Positions 5,900 to 6,228 of a DNA stretch of 6,228 nt are shown in pieces. This DNA comes from Clostridia bacterium (GTDB lineage Bacteria > Bacillota > Clostridia > Oscillospirales > CAG-272): positions 1-6,228 of the forward strand of contig JAFTXB010000034.1 in assembly GCA_017461825.1 (NCBI GenBank). Direction: 5' to 3'. The translations under genes and the position numbers were made by a program. How positions within the stretch are numbered: position 1 is the first letter of the stretch; each line of letters begins with the position of its first letter. The notes beneath the pieces are model-generated. The model made no database searches. It was not told the origin of the DNA and saw only the letters and a program-made list of their open reading frames with translations.

Positions 5900-6037
5900 T
5901 TACGACTCCCAGTCCCAAACGTTTCCGTCCTCAACAGCACCCCAAGCAAACTCACCTGCGGCTGTCAAAGATGCTGTAAGAATGTCCTCATTTTTCAGAA
6001 GAACCACTTCAATTTCAGGATTGTAATACTTTTTCAT
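5900..6037 (-). CDS. Short peptide of the 'DILTAS' type ending in VWDWES (45 aa)
   Basis: The product begins MKKYYNPEIEVV, carries the motif EDILTAS at 17-23 and ends GNVWDWES. It is a paralogue of the 52-residue peptide at 801-959 (Y-x-x-P-x-I-E-[LV], then D-[VI]-L-T-A-S), but its tail is aromatic and acidic (W32, W41, W43). The ATG at 6037 is fixed by a near-perfect AAGGAGGA (6052-6045) 7 bases upstream; a longer in-frame version would run into the preceding gene and ignore this site. The stop codon of the upstream secreted-protein gene is part of the same TAAGGAGG, so the two are tightly co-transcribed. There is no signal peptide or Cys. The final VWDWES matches the VWDWEAS end of the secreted hydrolase. 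Function unknown; secretion-linked peptide, RiPP-like precursor or regulator are all untested. Confidence 0.85.
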   Translation of the reverse strand: MKKYYNPEIEVVLLKNEDILTASLTAAGEFAWGAVEDGNVWDWES

Positions 6038-6050
6038 CGTGATGTCCTCC

Positions 6051-6228
6051 TTATTCGGTGATATTTTGAGAAGGTGCGCCCTGAATCGTAAATACAACGG
6101 TGTCGCCGTTAAAGGTGTCACCTTCAGCGGTAACGTAGTAGGGCGTTACTTCAAATGTAACGGGAGTGTCGGGGACATTCTGAATTGCAAGTGCAAAGAT
6201 ATAATCCGCGCCTTCGTGCAGAGCAGAA
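6051..6228 (-). CDS. C-terminal end of a probable secreted protein with the beta-sandwich domain (partial)
   Basis: The open frame enters from the right edge and ends at TAA (6053-6051), giving the last 58 residues. The segment DYIFALAIQNVP followed by VTFEVTPYYVT and DTVVFTIQG has the alternating strand pattern and the 'TPY-v' strand of a beta-sandwich domain frequent at the ends of Clostridia surface and dockerin-type proteins. It lines up with residues about 119-163 of the secreted hydrolase at 956-2773 (GYFFLLPINGL, ITLSVSTFSV, REIKI). The N-terminal part, and so any catalytic domain or signal peptide, lies outside the window. The stop codon overlaps the Shine-Dalgarno of the 45-residue peptide gene. 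Confidence 0.85.
   Translation of the reverse strand, partial: SALHEGADYIFALAIQNVPDTPVTFEVTPYYVTAEGDTFNGDTVVFTIQGAPSQNITE

Noticed and set aside
4573..5979. A 468-codon open frame on the plus strand, antisense to the GH109-like gene
   Set aside because: The minus-strand frame has clear family motifs, RBS and operon overlaps. The antisense frame has no RBS, no recognisable domain and runs past the real gene into the peptide region; it is a codon-bias shadow.
6038..6121. 73-residue version of the 45-aa peptide gene
   Set aside because: It would run through the AAGGAGGA site and the stop region of the upstream gene; the extra residues look unlike the family.

Overview
The window looks like a chromosomal segment of a gut- or rumen-type member of the Clostridia (Firmicutes). 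This rests on strong AGGAGG-type ribosome binding sites, a tRNA gene with an encoded CCA tail, a secreted-protein domain typical of anaerobic Clostridia surface proteins, and many short 'DVLTAS'-type small ORFs of the kind I associate with these genomes. The species cannot be named from the sequence.

Left part (1-790, plus strand): the 3' end of a tRNA gene, probably tRNA-Trp, and its terminator. Next comes a dense array of eight small hairpins separated by CATCATT on the left half and AATGATG on the right half (about 61-253). A near-consensus sigma-A promoter then drives a small, very acidic orphan protein (323-679). A long bidirectional terminator hairpin (741-790) separates this from the convergent right part.

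Right part (801-6228, minus strand, read right to left): the C-terminal end of a probable secreted protein; a 45-residue peptide gene; a leader hairpin; a GH109-like Gfo/Idh/MocA enzyme; a ten-helix EamA/DMT transporter; a NodB-type deacetylase without signal peptide; a secreted metallo-beta-lactamase-fold hydrolase; and a 52-residue peptide gene. The last five genes are linked by stop/start overlaps or gaps of at most about 14 bases, so they are almost certainly one transcription unit. The transporter and two cytoplasmic enzymes suggest handling of a sugar or amino sugar derivative, while the hydrolase acts outside the cell. The actual substrate is not visible.

The most interesting pattern is that the two short peptides are paralogues (aromatic/Pro-rich N-terminus, I-E-[LV], then D-[VI]-L-T-A-S). 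Each lies directly downstream of a secreted protein carrying the same beta-sandwich domain. In addition, the secreted hydrolase ends in VWDWEAS and the 45-residue peptide ends in VWDWES. This points to a repeated 'secreted protein plus small peptide' module of unknown function.
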